Assembly (NCBI GenBank): GCA_037445025.1
Contig: JBBILI010000010.1
Location: forward strand, 62,001-126,000
Direction: 5' to 3'
Length of the DNA stretch: 64,000 bases
From: CAIQQQ01 sp037445025
GTDB lineage: Bacteria > Pseudomonadota > Alphaproteobacteria > Acetobacterales > Acetobacteraceae
The notes under the pieces: generated by a model
What the model was told of the DNA's origin: nothing
The model's input: the letters and a program-made list of their open reading frames with translations, nothing else
Databases searched by the model: none
Position numbers and translations under genes: made by a program
Shown here: positions 54,055 to 62,970 of the stretch, in pieces
Position numbering within the stretch: position 1 is the stretch's first letter
How the letters are laid out: each line of letters starts with the position of its first letter

Positions 54055-54147
54055 TGAGTGAAACCCGAACCTCCCTGCGAGGCACGGCAGTGACTAGGGA
54101 GATCACACGGACGCCATTCTTCCACACACGCAATTCGGGGACCCACC

Positions 54148-56249
54148 ATGCCCTTGGCACAGACCTCCCCCGACCCGAACCCGGACCAGCTGTGCATCGA
54201 CACCATCCGGACCCTGGCGATGGACGCCGTCCAGAAAGCCGATTCCGGACATCCCGGCGCGCCGATGGCGTTGGCTCCGGTGATCTTCACGCTGTGGCAG
54301 AGCTTTCTGCGCTTCGATCCCGCCGACAGCCACTGGCCCGATCGCGACCGCTTCGTGCTCTCCAACGGCCACGCCTCCATGGTGCTCTATGCCATGCTGT
54401 TCCTCGCCGGCGTCCGCAACGCCGACCAGGCGCCTTTGGGCATCGATGACATCAAGGCGTTCCACACCCTTGGCAGCCGATGCCCCGGTCACCCCGAACA
54501 CGGCGTCACCCCCGGCGTGGAAACCACCACCGGGCCGCTCGGCCAGGCTGCGCTAACAGCGTCGGCATGGCCATGGCCACACGCTGGCAGGCGGCACGCT
54601 ACAACAGGCCGGGCCACACCATCTTCGACCACAACGTCTATGCCTTCTGCGGCGACGGCGACATGATGGAAGGCGTCACCAGCGAAGCCGCCTCCATCGC
54701 GGGCGACCTCATGCTCGGCAATCTCTGCTGGATCTACGACAGCAACCATATCACCATCGAAGGCTACACCGACTTTGCCTTCAGCGATGACGTCGCTGCC
54801 CGTTTCCGTGCCTATGGCTGGAATGTCGAGCAGGTCGGTGACGCCAACGACACCGGCCGGATGGCCGAAGCGCTGACCGGGTTCGTCACCTCAGGCGATG
54901 CTCCCACGCTGATCATCGTCAACAGCCATATCGGCTTCGGCGCGCCCCACAAGCAGGACACCAGCGCCGCCCACGGCGAGCCGCTCGGCGTGGAGGAGAT
55001 CAGGCTGGCCAAACGCCGCTACGGCTGGCCGGAACATGCCGATTTCCGGGTGCCGGACGGCGTCCTGGCGCATCTCTCCGCCGGCATCGGGGCCCGCGGT
55101 GCTGCCGCGCATGCCGACTGGCAGCAACGCTTCACCCTCTACCGCGAACAGCACCCCGCACGCGCCGAGGAGATCACCCGGATGGTCGCGGGCACGCTGC
55201 CCGATGGCTGCGGCGCCGATCTGCCGGGCTTTCCCGCCGATGCCAAAGGCCTCGCCACCCGTGATTCCTCGGCCAGATGTCTGAATGCCCTGGCGAAGAG
55301 CTATCCCTGGATGCTCGGCGGCGCCGCCGACCTGGCACCCTCGACCAAGACCCACCTGACCTTCGATGGCGCCGGCGATCTTTCGGCGGCGAAGCCCGGC
55401 GCCCGCAACCTGCATTTCGGCATTCGCGAACACGCCATGGGCGGCATCGTCAACGGCCTTGCCCTGTCCGGGCTGCGGCCGTTCGGTGCCACCTTCCTGG
55501 TGTTCTCCGACTACATGAAGCCGGCCATCCGCCTTGCCGCCATCATGGCGCTGCCGGTGGTGCTGATCTTCACCCATGATTCCATCGGCGTCGGCCAGGA
55601 CGGACCGACACACCAGCCGGTGGAGCATCTGGTGGCGCTGCGCAGCATCCCAGGCCTGATCACGCTGCGACCTGGCGATGCCGGGGAGGTGGCCGCGGCG
55701 TGGCGCGTGATCATCGCACTCCGCCAGCCGGTGTGCCTCATCCTGACCCGCCAGGCGCTGCCGACGCTGGACCGGACGCGGTACCGCGGCGCGGAGGGCA
55801 CCGAGCGCGGCGGCTATGTGCTGGCCGGCGCGCGGACGGGGCTGCCCGCGTTGATCCTGCTGGCGACCGGCAGCGAGCTCTCGCTGTGCGTCGCCGCCTT
55901 CGAGACGCTGCACGGCGAGGGCATTGCCGTGCGGGTGGTGAGCCTGCCGAGCTGGGAGCTGTTCGAGGCGCAGGACCAGGCGTATCGCGACAGCGTGCTG
56001 CCGCCCTGCGTGTCCGCCCGGGTCTCGGTGGAAGCGGGATCGGTGATCGGGTGGGATCGTTATGTCGGCCCGACCGGCGCGATGATCGGCATGCGCAGCT
56101 TCGGCGCGTCGGCCCCGATCGGCGATCAGACGCGGTTCATGCGGGCCGACATGGTGGAGCATGGCTGGCGCATCGTGCAGCCGGTGCTGGATGGCTGGGC
56201 GGCGGATGGGGCTGATTTTCCGCATTATACCAACGGTCATAAAGAATGA
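54148..56249 (+). pseudogene. tkt: Transketolase, frameshifted and fused at its 3' end to a zwf fragment
   Basis: The gene starts MPLAQTSPDPNPDQLCIDTI with the usual transketolase N-terminus. After TTGPLGQ the frame breaks near 54546, where CAGGCTGC should read CAGGGCTGC (GQGCANSVGMAMA). The other frame carries the ThDP motif GDGDMMEG and the remaining domains down to GMRSFGASAP near 56117. There the sequence switches to the C-terminus of glucose-6-phosphate dehydrogenase (GDQTRFMRADMVEHGW), and the final TNGHKE and stop come from R2 copy 3. So the last 25 or so transketolase residues are missing. Without the frameshift the protein might still fold. Confidence 0.8.
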
Positions 56250-56425
56250 CCGTTGGTATGAGTCTTGGTTTGGCGCGCCGCCGCCGGCCAACCCGGCGCG
56301 CGATACCAACGGCCTTGATCGATGGAAGAGTCATCGATCAAGGCCGTTGGTATTATGCGTCGGGCAGCGAGGGGCCGGAGGAGGCGGATGCGTTGCTGGC
56401 GCGGGATGGGCGTGCGTGGCGGTAG
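56121..56425 (+). pseudogene. zwf: 3' remnant of glucose-6-phosphate dehydrogenase, split by R2
   Basis: Only the last ~55 codons of zwf remain. The first part (56121-56227) reads GDQTRFMRADMVEHGW, then VQPVLDGWAADGADFPHY. After R2 copy 3 the frame continues YASGSEGPEEADALLARDGR AWR to a TAG at 56425. GDQTLFxRxDEVExxW and YxxGxxGPxxAxxLLxRDGRxW are the family's C-terminal motifs. The first ~430 codons are gone, lost between tkt and this point. It marks an ancestral tkt-zwf-gnd-tal order. Confidence 0.75.
56228..56352. mobile_element. R2 two-hairpin element, copy 3 (125 bp), inverted
   Basis: Reverse orientation relative to copies 1 and 2, with hairpin B first. Flanked by TTA on both sides (56225-56227 and 56353-56355). 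Removing the element and one TTA restores the zwf frame FPHYASG, which shows that this is an insertion and gives its exact ends. Confidence 0.85.
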
Positions 56426-56435
56426 CAGGAAGCAC

Positions 56436-56550
56436 TGCTTTTCTGAAGAAAAGAAGCAAAAGACTTTCTATCTGTTGTATCATTCCCCCTTTGGATAGAG
56501 CCGCGATAGCCCGACAAAAGTTTTTTGGTTCTTTTTTTCAAAAAAGAACC
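56436..56550. repeat. R1 paired-hairpin repeat
   Basis: First hairpin CTGCTTTTCTG..GAAAAGAAG near 56437-56457, spacer, second hairpin GGTTCTTTTTTT..AAGAACC (56527-56550). It lies between the zwf remnant and gnd and may separate transcription of the two halves of the pentose-phosphate cluster. Confidence 0.72.
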
Positions 56551-56560
56551 TCTTCCTTCC

Positions 56561-56566
56561 TATAAT
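56561..56566 (+). promoter_or_regulatory. Possible -10 box TATAAT of gnd
   Basis: A perfect TATAAT lies 37 bp before the gnd start, just after the R1 hairpin. The -35 region would fall in the T/A-rich hairpin arm and is poor. With tkt-zwf disrupted and R1 between, a separate promoter for gnd-tal here is plausible. Confidence 0.35.
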
Positions 56567-56603
56567 ATTGCGTATTTCCCCGATAACGCAGTGGAGCCAG
56601 ACG

Positions 56604-57635
56604 ATGCAGCTTGCAATGATTGGACTGGGCCGCATGGGCGCCAACATGGTGCTCCGGCTGCTGGAAGCCGGGCATGACTGTGTGGTGTTCGACCACAGCA
56701 AGGAGGCGGTCGCCGCCGTGGTCGCCAAGGGGGCCCGTGGTGCCGACGACATGCCGGCCCTGCTGGCCCTGCTCAAGGCGCCCCGGGCGATCTGGCTGAT
56801 GCTGCCGGCGGCGGCGGTCGACCCTGTGATATCCGACCTGATGCTGCATCTGGCGGTGGGCGACATCCTCATCGACGGCGGCAACAGCCTTTACCAGGAC
56901 GACATTCGCCGCGCCGAGACGTTGCGCGCCGCGGGGGTGCATTATGTCGATGCCGGTGTCAGCGGCGGCGTGTGGGGGCGCGAGCGCGGGTTCTGCCACA
57001 TGATCGGCGGCGAGCCGGACATTGTGCGGCATCTCGACCCGATCTTCCGTACGCTGGCCCCCGGTGCGGCCGCGGCGGCGCGCACCCCGGGGGTGACCGG
57101 CGAGCCGGCTGGGGCGGAGCTGGGCTATCTGCATTGCGGGCCCAACGGCGCCGGGCATTTCGTCAAGATGGTGCACAACGGCATTGAATACGGCATGATG
57201 GCGGCGTTCGCCGAAGGGCTGAACATTCTGCGCCACGCCAATGTCGGCACCGGTGCGCAGGTGGCGGATGCCGAGACCACGCCGCTGCGCCATCCCGAGC
57301 ATTATCGGTATGATTTCGATATCGCCGAGATCGCCGAGGTGTGGCGGCGCGGCAGCGTGGTGTCGTCGTGGCTGCTGGATCTGGCGGCCGCGGCGTTGCG
57401 GAAAGATCCTGGCCTGGACAGCTTTGCCGGCCGCGTGTCCGATTCCGGGGAAGGCCGCTGGACGCTGCAGGCCGCCATCGATGAGGGCGTGCCGGCGCCG
57501 GTGATTGCGACCGCGCTGTTCTCACGGTTCGAATCGCGCGGCCAGGCCGACTACGCCGACCGGCTGCTTTCGGCGCTGCGCCTCGGTTTCGGCGGCCATG
57601 TCGAGAAGCCGGCAGCACCTGCGGCCCCTCACTGA
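56604..57635 (+). CDS. gnd: 6-phosphogluconate dehydrogenase, decarboxylating (GntZ-type)
   Basis: A 343-residue short-type 6-phosphogluconate dehydrogenase that converts 6-phosphogluconate to ribulose-5-phosphate and CO2. Visible are the cofactor fold GLGRMGANMVLRLLEAGH (7-24), the substrate block DAGVSGGVWG near 123, catalytic GHFVKMVHNGIEYG near 187 and the C-terminal RFESRGQADYADRLLSALR. The Asp-like residue of VVFDHS after the second strand suggests NAD use. GGAG precedes the ATG. tal follows after 22 bp. Confidence 0.92.
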   Translation: MQLAMIGLGRMGANMVLRLLEAGHDCVVFDHSKEAVAAVVAKGARGADDMPALLALLKAPRAIWLMLPAAAVDPVISDLMLHLAVGDILIDGGNSLYQDDIRRAETLRAAGVHYVDAGVSGGVWGRERGFCHMIGGEPDIVRHLDPIFRTLAPGAAAAARTPGVTGEPAGAELGYLHCGPNGAGHFVKMVHNGIEYGMMAAFAEGLNILRHANVGTGAQVADAETTPLRHPEHYRYDFDIAEIAEVWRRGSVVSSWLLDLAAAALRKDPGLDSFAGRVSDSGEGRWTLQAAIDEGVPAPVIATALFSRFESRGQADYADRLLSALRLGFGGHVEKPAAPAAPH

Positions 57636-57657
57636 ACCGTCGTAGCAGGAACACATC

Positions 57658-58731
57658 ATGCCAACCCAAGCAACCCATGCCGTGCGCCTGCTCGGCCAGA
57701 GCCTGTGGCTCGACAACATCACCCGCGACCTGCTCGATAGCGGCACCTTGCAGCGTTACATCGACACGCTGTGGATCACCGGGCTGACCTCCAACCCGAC
57801 CATCTTCGAGAAGGCGATCGCCCGCAGCACCGCCTATGACGCGGAGATCGCGCAGCACCGTGACGCGGCGGAGACCGATGAGACGGTGTTCTTCGCGCTG
57901 GCGATCGCTGATCTGCGGCGGGCTGCGGATCTGTTCGCGCCGGTGCATGACCGCACCGGGGGCGTGGACGGATTTGTCTCGCTCGAGGTGTCACCCGATC
58001 TTGCCTATGACACGGATGCCACCATCGCGCAGGCCAAGGCGCTTTGCGCGAAGGCGGCGCGGGACAATCTGTTCATCAAGATCCCGGGCACCCCTGAGGG
58101 GCTGCCGGCGATTTCGGCCTGCATTGCCGCCGGCATCGCGGTGAACGTGACGCTGCTGTTCTCGGTGCCACAGTATCTCGCGGCCGCCGATGCCTGGATG
58201 AGCGGGCTGGAGCTTCGGGCAAAGCAGGGATTGTCGTGTGACGTGCCGTCGGTGGCGTCGCTGTTCGTCAGCCGCTGGGATGTGGCGGCGGCAAAGCTGA
58301 CGCCGGCTTCGCTGCACAACACGCTGGGCATCGCGGTCAGCCATCTGGCATATCGGGCGTATCGCGACCTGATGGACTCCGACCGGTTCCAGCGCCTGCA
58401 GGCGCATGGCGCGCGGCCGCAGCGGCTGCTGTTCGCCAGCACCGGGACCAAGGACCCGGCGGCGCCGGACACGCTGTATATCGAAGCGCTCACCGCCCCC
58501 AACACGGTCAACACCATGCCGGAGGACACGTTGCTGGCGCTCGACGATCACGGCGCGGTGCCGCCTGTGCTGTCGCGCGACAGTGACGCCGCCGATGCCG
58601 TGCTGGCGCGGCATGTGGCGGCCGGGATCGATGTCGATGCCTTGGGCGCGCGGCTGCAGATGGAGGGGGCGAGCGCGTTTGTGGCCTCGTGGAGGAGCCT
58701 GCTCGCGTGTGTCGCGGTGAAGCGGAGGTGA
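57658..58731 (+). CDS. tal: Transaldolase
   Basis: A 357-residue transaldolase of the longer TalB-like bacterial group. The Schiff-base lysine lies in NLFIKIPGTPEG near residue 141. Other family blocks are LWLDNITRDLL, ITGLTSNPTIFEKAI, VDGFVSLEVSPDLAYD and NVTLLFSVPQYL. It moves a dihydroxyacetone unit between sugar phosphates in the non-oxidative pentose phosphate pathway, alongside tkt. It is co-directional with gnd with 22 bp between. Confidence 0.92.
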   Translation: MPTQATHAVRLLGQSLWLDNITRDLLDSGTLQRYIDTLWITGLTSNPTIFEKAIARSTAYDAEIAQHRDAAETDETVFFALAIADLRRAADLFAPVHDRTGGVDGFVSLEVSPDLAYDTDATIAQAKALCAKAARDNLFIKIPGTPEGLPAISACIAAGIAVNVTLLFSVPQYLAAADAWMSGLELRAKQGLSCDVPSVASLFVSRWDVAAAKLTPASLHNTLGIAVSHLAYRAYRDLMDSDRFQRLQAHGARPQRLLFASTGTKDPAAPDTLYIEALTAPNTVNTMPEDTLLALDDHGAVPPVLSRDSDAADAVLARHVAAGIDVDALGARLQMEGASAFVASWRSLLACVAVKRR

Positions 58732-58771
58732 GGGACGGGCGGCGTTGCTGACGCGCAACGCAGCGGCTTCG

Positions 58772-59743
58772 TTATAGTCTGTGCTCGTCCTCGACCGACC
58801 AGAGGAGCTGTGTGGCTGTGCCCGGTTCCACGGGGGCTGCGAAGAACACCTGGTCGGGCAGGACGGCGAAGATGTCGCTGCCGTGTTCGGTCTTCAGCGC
58901 CACGCGCACGCTGGTACCCTGGTATTCCACGGCGATGACCTGCGCGGGCGTGCCGCCTGTGGTGGTGAGGCTGCAGCGGTCGGCGCGGACCGCGACTTCG
59001 CCGCGGTCGGTGGTGAAGAGGTTGTGGCCGCCGATGAAGCGGGCGACGAAGCCGCTGGCGGGGCGTTCGAACACCTCGCGCGGCGGGCCGGACTGGCGGA
59101 TGTGGCCTGCTTCCATCACCACCATCTGATCGGCCAGGGCCATCGCCTCGTCCTGGCTGTGGGTGACGTGGATGAAGGTGATGGCGAGGTCGCGCTGCAG
59201 GCGTTTCAGTTCCTCGCGCACCTTGACGCGGAGGAACGGGTCGAGCGCGGACAGCGGTTCGTCGAGCAGGAGCACCTTGGGTTCGACGATGAGGGCGCGG
59301 GCGAGGGCCACGCGCTGCTGCTGGCCGCCGGAGAGCTGGGCGGGCAGGCGTTCGGCGAAGTCGGCCATGTGGACGAGGTCGAGGAATCCGCGGGCGCGGG
59401 CGCGGCGGGCGGATTTGGCGATGCCGCGGACCTGCAGGCTGAAGGCGACGTTGTCGATGCAGGTGAGGTGCGGGAACAGCGCGTAGTTCTGGAACATCAT
59501 GGCGGTGCCGCGCTTGATGGACGGCAGGTCGGTGACGTTCTGGCCGGCGATCAGGATGTCGCCTTCGGTGATGTCCTCGTGGCCGGCGATCATGCGCAGG
59601 GTGCTGGACTTGCCGCAGCCGGAGGGGCCGAGCAGGCAGCAATAGCTGGCCTTGGGGATGCGCAGGGAGATGGCATCGACGGCGATGCTGTCCTCGTAGC
59701 GCTTGGTCACGTCGATCAGCTCGACGTCGTATCGTGCATCCAT
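58772..59743 (-). CDS. ABC transporter ATP-binding protein, spermidine/putrescine type
   Basis: A 323-residue cytosolic ATPase with Walker A LLGPSGCGKSST near residue 38, signature LSGGQQQRVALARAL near 138, Walker B VLLLDEPLSALD near 160 and H-loop THSQDEAMALAD. A C-terminal TOBE domain (RADRCSLTTTGGTPAQV) fits the PotA/FbpC class. It is the last gene of a four-gene importer read leftwards (binding protein, two permeases, ATPase). Its start abuts the second permease's stop by 1 nt. Confidence 0.9.
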   Translation of the reverse strand: MDARYDVELIDVTKRYEDSIAVDAISLRIPKASYCCLLGPSGCGKSSTLRMIAGHEDITEGDILIAGQNVTDLPSIKRGTAMMFQNYALFPHLTCIDNVAFSLQVRGIAKSARRARARGFLDLVHMADFAERLPAQLSGGQQQRVALARALIVEPKVLLLDEPLSALDPFLRVKVREELKRLQRDLAITFIHVTHSQDEAMALADQMVVMEAGHIRQSGPPREVFERPASGFVARFIGGHNLFTTDRGEVAVRADRCSLTTTGGTPAQVIAVEYQGTSVRVALKTEHGSDIFAVLPDQVFFAAPVEPGTATQLLWSVEDEHRL

Positions 59744-60573
59744 CAGCCCCGCGTCCTTCGCCGTTGCAGACGCAGCACGAATGCCAGCATCGCCAGAATG
59801 AGTGCGAACGAGACCACTGTCGTCACGGTGCCGATGGCGAACAGCTCCGGCGTGGAATCGCTTGAGATCAGCGCATAGATCTCGAGCGGCAGCGTGTTCT
59901 TGCTGCCGATGACCAGCGTGGTGCGGGCGTATTCATCGTAGGAGAGGGTGAAGGCGCCGACGGCCACGCCGATGATGCCGGGCATCAGCAGCGGCAGGGT
60001 GACGAGCCAGAGGCGCTGGAAGGCGGTGGCGCCGAGGGCGGTGGCGGCTTCCTCGCAGCTGCGGTTGAAGCGGGCGACGACGGCGAACATGGTGAGCAGG
60101 CCGAACGGCAGGGTCCAGGTGAGCTGGGCGCCGAGGGCGGAGGTGAACAGGCCCTGGGGCAGGCCGAGGAACTGGAAGCCGAGGCCGATGCCGAAGCCGA
60201 CCAGCAGGCTCGGCATCACCAGGCTGGCGATGGCGAGGTAGAACAGGGCGGCAGCACCTGGGAAGCGGCGGCGAAAGCCGAGGCCGGCGGCGACCGACAT
60301 GATCACGGTGAGGAGGCAGACCGCCGAGGACAGCAGCATGGAGCGGCCGAAGGAGCTCGGGATGTCGGCCATCTGGCCGGGCTTGAGGATGTCGCCGAAC
60401 CATTTGGTGGAGAAGCCGACCATGGGGAAGGTGACGCCGCCATCCGGGCCCTGGAAGGAGAGGATGTAGATGATGATCATCGGGCCGTAGAGGAACAGCA
60501 GATAGAGCCCCATCAGGCTCGCCAGGAGGTAGAAGGTGTAGGGTCGCTTCTCGCGGACGCGGGGACGGCTCAC
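59743..60573 (-). CDS. ABC transporter permease, PotC-like
   Basis: A 276-residue inner-membrane permease with six predicted membrane segments and the cytoplasmic loop EEAATALGATAFQRLWLVTLP near 180, followed by FTLSYDEYARTTLV, as in PotC-type proteins. It overlaps the upstream permease by 4 bp and the ATPase by 1 nt. The substrate may be a polyamine or another small cationic or amide compound. Confidence 0.88.
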   Translation of the reverse strand: MSRPRVREKRPYTFYLLASLMGLYLLFLYGPMIIIYILSFQGPDGGVTFPMVGFSTKWFGDILKPGQMADIPSSFGRSMLLSSAVCLLTVIMSVAAGLGFRRRFPGAAALFYLAIASLVMPSLLVGFGIGLGFQFLGLPQGLFTSALGAQLTWTLPFGLLTMFAVVARFNRSCEEAATALGATAFQRLWLVTLPLLMPGIIGVAVGAFTLSYDEYARTTLVIGSKNTLPLEIYALISSDSTPELFAIGTVTTVVSFALILAMLAFVLRLQRRRTRG

Positions 60574-61451
60574 CGGGCCAGTTCCCGCCGCACATCGACC
60601 ACGCGCATCATGCCGGCGACGAGGATGGCCACGAAGATGACCAGCACCACGGCGCTGGCGGCGGCGGGCGGGTATTGCATGGCCTGGATTTCGGTGGAGA
60701 GGGCGGAGACGATCGAGGCGCTCTGGCCGCCGCTCATGCGTTTGACCACGAAATAATCGCCGATGACCTGGGTGAAGACGAGGATGGAGCCGAGTGCGAT
60801 GCCGGTGCGCGAGAGCGGGATGATGATGAGGCGCAGCACCTGGAAGCGGCTGGCGCCGCAGTCGCGGGCGGCCTCGATGAGGCTTTCGTCGATCTTGGCC
60901 ATGGAGTTGGCGATCGGGGCCATCATCAGCAGGGTGTAGAGGTGGATGTAGGTGACCATCACCGAGAAATCGGAGAACAGCAGGAACTCCAGGGGATGGT
61001 CGATGATGTGGAGTTTCTCGAGGATGGTGTTGAAGGCGCCGTTGCGGCCCAGGAACGGGATCCAGGCGATGGTGCGGATGATGCCGGAGGTCCAGAACGG
61101 CACGGCGCAGGCGAGGAACAGTACCATGCGGGTTTTGCCGCTGCGGATGTGGAAGACCAGGAAGAGGGCGATGAAGAAGCCGAGCACGAGGGTGATGGCC
61201 CAGGCCATGACGGCGAAGCGCATGGTGCTGAGGTAGATGCGCCAGGTGGCGGGTGTCGTCAGCAGGTCCTGATAGTTGTCGAGGATGAAGGCGGGGTAGA
61301 TGCCGACGCGGTCATAGTCGAAGAAGCTGACCACGAAGAACAGCAAGGTCGGCAACGCGAACAGCAGCACCAGCACCAGCGCCATAGGGCCGACCTGGAG
61401 CCATGAGGTGAGCCACGCGCGTCGCCGCCGCGCGTGGGCCTTCACGTCCAT
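60570..61451 (-). CDS. ABC transporter permease, PotB-like
   Basis: A 293-residue inner-membrane permease with about six membrane segments and the coupling loop EAARDCGASRFQVLRLIIIPL near 195, followed by IGDYFVVKRMSGG. It is the first permease of the importer and overlaps the second by ATGA. An R1 half copy separates it from the binding-protein gene. Confidence 0.88.
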   Translation of the reverse strand: MDVKAHARRRRAWLTSWLQVGPMALVLVLLFALPTLLFFVVSFFDYDRVGIYPAFILDNYQDLLTTPATWRIYLSTMRFAVMAWAITLVLGFFIALFLVFHIRSGKTRMVLFLACAVPFWTSGIIRTIAWIPFLGRNGAFNTILEKLHIIDHPLEFLLFSDFSVMVTYIHLYTLLMMAPIANSMAKIDESLIEAARDCGASRFQVLRLIIIPLSRTGIALGSILVFTQVIGDYFVVKRMSGGQSASIVSALSTEIQAMQYPPAAASAVVLVIFVAILVAGMMRVVDVRRELAR

Positions 61452-61486
61452 TGGAGCAACCCTGTCCGAACGAGCCGGACCCAGAG

Positions 61487-61523
61487 TTCGAAAGTCTTTT
61501 GCTTCTTTTCTTCAGAAAAGAAG
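61487..61523. repeat. R1 half copy inside an importer operon
   Basis: GAAAGTCTTTTGC then hairpin CTTCTTTTC..GAAAAGAAGC (61502-61523), between the binding-protein gene and the first permease. In such operons a hairpin here often lowers permease expression relative to the binding protein. Confidence 0.65.
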
Positions 61524-61545
61524 CGCTTGCTTACGTTTTGCCTGA

Positions 61546-62829
61546 TCACGCCGAAATGAACTCATTCCAACGCCGCGTCAGGTAGCGATCCTCGTCCATG
61601 ACCGAGTTCCACACGGCGATACGGCCCATGCGTTCGTCGAACGAGCCGCCGTCGCGGGCGCGGCCGGGTTTTTCCATCAGCTTGCCGAAGGGGTCGTGGA
61701 TTTCCTCGGCGGCGGGTTTGCCGCCGTACCAGTAATCCCACTCGACCTGGGTGAGGAACTTCTTGGCGTTCATCGGCTGGGCGGAGTAATAGCCTTCGCG
61801 GGCGATGACGGCGCCGGCGTAGCCGGAGGTGTACCAGTCGAGATACTCGTAGGCGGCTTCGAGTTTGATGCCGGTGAGGTGTTTCATGAAGCCCAGCATG
61901 TAGCCCCAGCCGCGGTAGCCTTCCTTCAGCGGCTGAAACACGCAGGGCAGGCCGCGGGTGCGCACGGCGGCGACGGCGGGGGACCACATGGACTGGATGA
62001 CCACTTCGCCTGAGGCCATCAGGTTCACCGACTGGTCGAACGAGCCCCAGAAGGAGCGGAACTGGCCGGATTTCTTGATGTCGATCATGGTGGCGATCGT
62101 TTTGTCGATCTCCGCCTTGGTCATGTTGCCTTTGTTTTCGTATTTGATGTCGCCGCGGGCTTCGAGCGCCATGGAGACGTCGATCACGCCGATGGTCGGG
62201 TTGTCCTGCAGGGCGGAGCGGCCCTTGAAGTCGGGGCTGATGAGATCGGCCCATGTGGTGATCGGCCGGCCGGTGAGATCGGGGCGGACGCCGAGCGTGT
62301 CGGCGTTGGTGATGGTGGGCACGCCGTTGAGGAACTCGGTGGGGGCGGTGGCGGCCTTGCTGCCGCTGGCGTCGGTGGCATAGAGGATGGTGTAGGGGGC
62401 GATGCCTTGCAGCGAGGCCTTACGGCCGTCGGAATATTCGCTTTTGGTGAACAGCGGCAGCGTGCTGTCCCAGTTCTTGAACTTGGCGACGGGGATGGTC
62501 TGCAGGATGTTGCGGCCGATGAGGTATTTCATATAGGCGAGACTGACGTCACCCACGTCGATATTGGCGGATTGGGTGAGGAAGCGGTTGATGAGGTCGG
62601 CGTTCTCGGAGGGCTGCATCGTCACCTTGAAGCCGAGATCCTTGCTGGCCTGTTCGCCGATGGAGGCGAGCACGGTGACCGGCTGGCCGGCGTGGCGGAT
62701 TTCGATGTCCTTGATGGTCTGTGCCCAGATGGTGGGGAAGCCGGTGACGGCGCCGGAGCCGATGGCGGCGCCGGTGGCACCGGCGAGCAGCTTGCGGCGG
62801 GTGAGGCGCGGCTTGGGGGTGGTCGACAT
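61546..62829 (-). CDS. Periplasmic spermidine/putrescine-type binding protein (PotD-like)
   Basis: A 427-residue binding protein with a twin-arginine-type leader (KPRLTRRKLLAGATGAAIGS) and probable cleavage after WAQ. The body has family blocks such as VGDVSLAYMKYLIGRN and PTITNADTLGVRPDLTG, and the C-terminal region YEYLDWYTSGYAGAVIAREGYY. It heads the operon with the two permeases and ATPase. GAGCGCC precedes the ATG; the ribosome site is moderate. Ligand is not certain. Confidence 0.87.
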   Translation of the reverse strand: MSTTPKPRLTRRKLLAGATGAAIGSGAVTGFPTIWAQTIKDIEIRHAGQPVTVLASIGEQASKDLGFKVTMQPSENADLINRFLTQSANIDVGDVSLAYMKYLIGRNILQTIPVAKFKNWDSTLPLFTKSEYSDGRKASLQGIAPYTILYATDASGSKAATAPTEFLNGVPTITNADTLGVRPDLTGRPITTWADLISPDFKGRSALQDNPTIGVIDVSMALEARGDIKYENKGNMTKAEIDKTIATMIDIKKSGQFRSFWGSFDQSVNLMASGEVVIQSMWSPAVAAVRTRGLPCVFQPLKEGYRGWGYMLGFMKHLTGIKLEAAYEYLDWYTSGYAGAVIAREGYYSAQPMNAKKFLTQVEWDYWYGGKPAAEEIHDPFGKLMEKPGRARDGGSFDERMGRIAVWNSVMDEDRYLTRRWNEFISA

Positions 62830-62970
62830 GAGGCGCTCCTGTGAAGGGATGAGAGAGGTCAGGCCGGACGCTGCAGATGTCTCCGATTTGGCAACCGCTC
62901 AAATCTTGCGCAAAGGTGGCGCAACGATAGGAGCGGAGGGAAAATTTCGTCAAGCCGAACTGCGTTTATA

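Noticed and set aside
54480..54600. Programmed frameshift in transketolase
   Set aside because: No slippery heptamer or downstream structure is evident, and four other genes show the same type of one-base loss. Error or mutation is more likely.
13671..56352. R2 copies as CRISPR repeats or integron sites
   Set aside because: Copies are far apart, have no regular spacers, and one is a clear insertion with target duplication.
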